Below, piece after piece: positions 33,011-35,131 of a DNA stretch of 35,131 nucleotides (positions are counted from its first letter, which is position 1; the number at the start of each line of letters is the position of its first letter). Source of the stretch: Gammaproteobacteria bacterium (GTDB lineage Bacteria > Pseudomonadota > Gammaproteobacteria > Xanthomonadales > SZUA-5); the NCBI GenBank assembly GCA_030430155.1, contig JAUIFV010000033.1:1-35131 (forward strand), in the 5' to 3' direction. Under the pieces are notes generated by a model that made no database searches, was not told the origin of the DNA, and was given only the letters and a program-made list of their open reading frames with translations. The position numbers were made by a program, and so were the translations under genes.

Positions 33011-33843
33011 GCGCTGATAAGATCGCGCAGCTCGGTCAGCACTGGCGCGGTGGGCGGGCGCTGACCCCGCCAGATGGAATAGCTTTCGGCGGCTTGCTCG
33101 ACCAGCATGCCGAGGCCGTCGTGGCAGTGCTCGGGGTCGACGCCGATGCTGCGAGCCGCCTGCAGAAACGGCTGCGCTGCGCCGCCATAGCTCAAGTCGT
33201 AGGCGTGGCCGTCCTCGGCGGCCAGACTCTTGGGCAGATGGACCCCGTCGCCGGCCAGTCCGGCCGCGCTGGCGTGAATGACCAGATCGAAGGGACCAAG
33301 GCCGGTCAGCGCCGGCAGGGTCACCGCGTCGATGTGGCCCAGGTTGATCAGATGACCGGCGACCCGCTGTGCGGTTTCCAGGGTGCGATTGGCCAACACC
33401 AGCTGCGCCGGACGCTGCGCGAGCAACGGCCCCAGCACGCCGCGCGCCGCGCCGCCGGCACCGATCATCAGCACCCGGCGACCGGCGAGCGGAATGCCCA
33501 GGCGCTGCAAATCGAACAGCAGACCGCGGCCGTCGGTGTTGTCGCCATACCAGCTGCCGTCGGCCTCGGCCTTGAGGCAGTTGACCGCCCGGGCCCGGTG
33601 CGCCGCTTCGCTCAAGCGCGTCGACAGGTTGGCGGCGATGCCCTTCAGCGGCGCGGTGATGTTGGCGCCGACCCCGCCCTCGGCGCGGAAATCGGCCAGC
33701 GCCTGCTCGAACTGCTCAGCCGGCGCGTGGATGGCCCGATAGTCGATGGTCTGACCCAGCAGTTCGGCGAAGCGGGCGTGGATCCAGGGCGACTTGGACT
33801 GGGCGATGGGGTCGCCGAAGACGGCGTAGCGTTGCTCGATCAC
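33007..33843 (-). CDS. aroE: Shikimate dehydrogenase (NADP+)
   Basis: About 278 residues; reduces 3-dehydroshikimate in the aromatic amino-acid pathway. Motifs in order: YAVFGDPIAQSKSPWIHARF (shikimate SxS), GANITAPLKGIAANL (catalytic Lys), NCLKAEADGSWYGDNTDGRG (catalytic Asp in DNTDG), the NADP Rossmann loop VLMIGAGGAARGV followed by NRTLETAQ, and the C-terminal DGLGMLVEQAAESYSIW. The frame is open to TTG 33870, overlapping the FAA gene. GTG 33843 places YAVFGDP near the N-terminus as in the family, so it is preferred; neither has a good RBS. It lies in a minus-strand row after the FAA hydrolase. Confidence 0.95.
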   Translation of the reverse strand: MIEQRYAVFGDPIAQSKSPWIHARFAELLGQTIDYRAIHAPAEQFEQALADFRAEGGVGANITAPLKGIAANLSTRLSEAAHRARAVNCLKAEADGSWYGDNTDGRGLLFDLQRLGIPLAGRRVLMIGAGGAARGVLGPLLAQRPAQLVLANRTLETAQRVAGHLINLGHIDAVTLPALTGLGPFDLVIHASAAGLAGDGVHLPKSLAAEDGHAYDLSYGGAAQPFLQAARSIGVDPEHCHDGLGMLVEQAAESYSIWRGQRPPTAPVLTELRDLISA

Positions 33844-33853
33844 GGCGTCAGCG

Positions 33854-34543
33854 TCACGCTGCGATGGCAAAGCGCAGCGGCGGCAGGCCGTCGATCTGCG
33901 CGCTGACCTGATCGCCAGGCTGCAGCGGGCCGACGCCGTGCGGGGTGCCGGTAAAGATCAGATCGCCAGGCTGCAGCTCGAACAGCTCGCTCAGCTCGAC
34001 CAGTATCTGCGCCACGTCCAGAATCATCAGATCCAGCGTGCCTTCCTGGCACAGCTTGTCATTGACGCTCAGAGCGATGCGCTGCGCCTGCGGCGTCCAC
34101 TGCGATGCCAGCCTCAAAGCGCCAATGGGCGCGCTGCGATCGAAGCCTTTGGCGGTGTCCCAGGGCTGACCGGCGTCCTTGGCCTGATGCTGCAGATCGC
34201 GGCGGGTCAAATCCACGCCCACCGCGTAGCCGGCGATGCACTGACGCGCCTGAGCCGCGCTTAGCTGCGCGCCGCCGTCGCCCAGGGCGATCACCAGTTC
34301 CACCTCGTGATGCAGATCGGAGGTGGCCAGCGGGTAGGGGATCACCGCACCGTCGCCGACCACCGCGTCGGCCGGCTTGGCAAAGAACACCGGCCGCTGC
34401 CGCTCCGGCGTGCCGCCCATCTCGCGCACGTGTTCGGCGTAGTTGCGGCCCACGCAGTAGATGCGGTGAACCGGGAAGTGCCGTGAGTCATCGGCGATGG
34501 GCAGGGTGGGCGCGCGCGGCGCCGTAAACAGCAGCTCGCTCAT
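33854..34543 (-). CDS. Fumarylacetoacetate hydrolase (FAH) family protein
   Basis: 229 residues from ATG 34543 (RBS GGTAGGG). It has the FAH fold: IYCVGRNYAEHVREMG, FFAKPADAVV, the metal site DLHHEVELVIALG (two Glu) with a following Asp (VGVDLTRRDLQ), and the strand DLIFTGTPHGVGPLQPGD. FAH members hydrolyse or decarboxylate acylpyruvates such as fumarylpyruvate. The exact substrate is not readable. It follows the partial hydrolase gene by 6 bases and precedes aroE, so it is probably one transcript. Confidence 0.92.
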   Translation of the reverse strand: MSELLFTAPRAPTLPIADDSRHFPVHRIYCVGRNYAEHVREMGGTPERQRPVFFAKPADAVVGDGAVIPYPLATSDLHHEVELVIALGDGGAQLSAAQARQCIAGYAVGVDLTRRDLQHQAKDAGQPWDTAKGFDRSAPIGALRLASQWTPQAQRIALSVNDKLCQEGTLDLMILDVAQILVELSELFELQPGDLIFTGTPHGVGPLQPGDQVSAQIDGLPPLRFAIAA

Positions 34544-34549
34544 CAATCC

Positions 34550-35131
34550 CTACCCGCCTATCAGCGGCGGCAGCAGCACGGATTCGGTGCCATAGAGGTG
34601 ATAGCCCAGCAGTCGCCAGTACCACAGCAGCGGCAGCGACAGCACCGCGGCCAGGGTGAACAGGGCGTAGTGCCAGCGCCGCCACCAGGGCCACTGCCCG
34701 CGCAGCACTGACGGCATCAGCACCAGACAAAGCAGGCTCAGCGCGGCGGCGCCCAGGCCGATGCCCAGCGACCAGATCGCCAGCTCATTGGGGAAGTGCA
34801 CGATCAGCGGCGACTCCGGCTTGGCGCTGTCGGTGAACACCATCATCAGGCCAACGCTGAAGGCGATCCAGCCCAGAGCGGCCAGGTAGCCGACCACCGC
34901 GGCGCTGTGGCTGGCCGGTCCGGCTGGCTGCGGCTTGCGCAGCCGCAGACCCAAAACGCGCAGCAGCGACAGCACCAGCAGTGACCCGAACACGCCCCAG
35001 AACAGCTCACTGCGGGCATACCAGGGCACCCGCTCCAGGACCACGTGGCCGTAATTCGGATAGAGGCGCTGGGCGGGTCCGTCGGCGGTGGAGGAGAAGG
35101 CGATGCGGCGACCGTCGCGATCGGAGCGGAA
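34550..35131 (-). CDS. C-terminal part of a membrane-anchored serine hydrolase (partial, 5' end outside the window)
   Basis: The frame is open from the right edge (about 193 visible codons). The first visible residues, FRSDRDGRRIAFSSTADGP then NYGHVVLERVPWYARSELFW, resemble the tail of class-C beta-lactamase-like serine hydrolases, where a ...ERVPWY segment precedes membrane helices. Four hydrophobic segments follow (GVFGSLLVLSLLRVLGL; VVGYLAALGWIAFSVGLMMV; LAIWSLGIGLGAAALSLLCL; YALFTLAAVLSLPLLWYW). The catalytic SxxK lies outside, so the enzyme assignment is an inference. It starts the minus-strand row leading to aroE. Confidence 0.6.
   Translation of the reverse strand, partial: FRSDRDGRRIAFSSTADGPAQRLYPNYGHVVLERVPWYARSELFWGVFGSLLVLSLLRVLGLRLRKPQPAGPASHSAAVVGYLAALGWIAFSVGLMMVFTDSAKPESPLIVHFPNELAIWSLGIGLGAAALSLLCLVLMPSVLRGQWPWWRRWHYALFTLAAVLSLPLLWYWRLLGYHLYGTESVLLPPLIGG

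Noticed and set aside
1-35131. CRISPR arrays, rRNA genes and insertion sequences
   Set aside because: No regularly spaced identical repeats, no rRNA-like stretch and no transposase motif were seen on either strand.

Overview
The window is high-GC DNA from a proteobacterium. The gene set (XerD, an Ada/AlkA fusion, Ogt, a DUF2796/FtsX/DUF3299 metal-transport cluster, a MerC-domain protein, AroE), the 23-nt REP-type hairpins of the GTAGGAGCG...CGCGAT type and the dispersed intergenic repeats suggest a gammaproteobacterium near Lysobacterales/Xanthomonadales. That placement is inferred from style; no marker gene in the window fixes it.

Layout. (1) 1-2243: minus-strand secreted beta-propeller (BNR/sortilin-like) protein running off the left edge. 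Its last ~45 visible residues read like the Rossmann core of DprA, so the gene is either a chimera or the contig end is misjoined. (2) 2446-9463: ordinary chromosome. It holds an M3 metallopeptidase lipoprotein with a clear terminator, a small PGPGW-like membrane protein, the alkylation-repair pair ogt and ada-alkA (divergent, with a perfect 16-bp inverted repeat between them), xerD, REP elements, an RDD membrane protein and a CAT-anticodon tRNA, probably tRNA-Ile2. (3) About 9464-26780: an accessory defence/toxin island directly downstream of the tRNA. It carries Fic, a UDG-fold-like protein, a two-gene RHH + DUF4258-like module, a type I restriction-modification system hsdM-hsdS-[parDE]-hsdR, an unrecognised protein with ADP-ribosyltransferase-like motifs, a GIY-YIG protein, a DUF262/DUF1524 (GmrSD-like) gene broken by a 1-nt frameshift, and an AbiEi/AbiEii pair. 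No integrase is visible. (4) 26832-29098: an orphan MazE-like antitoxin, a SEC-C protein gene bracketed by a 26-bp near-identical direct repeat, and a secreted SnoaL/DUF4440-like protein. (5) 29288-32657: a zinc/metal cluster of DUF2796 His-rich protein, FtsX-like permease and DUF3299 protein, followed by a convergent MerC-domain gene. Candidate Zur boxes lie at both ends, but no ABC ATPase is present. (6) 32699-35131: a minus-strand row of serine hydrolase C-terminus (partial), FAA hydrolase, aroE and a YkgJ-type cysteine-cluster protein.

How the genes work together. In the island most genes lie on the plus strand in tight pairs with 4-11 bp overlaps (RHH/DUF4258, hsdM/hsdS, parD/parE, abiEi/abiEii), as expected of restriction and toxin-antitoxin units. 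The ogt/ada-alkA pair forms a compact alkylation-damage response. The DUF2796-FtsX-DUF3299 cluster resembles the Zur-controlled Zrg zinc-uptake system. The best candidates for something undescribed are the RHH + DUF4258-like module (12325-13331), the ART-like gene (21262-22059) with its GIY-YIG neighbour (22129-22929), and the SEC-C cassette flanked by duplicated gene ends.
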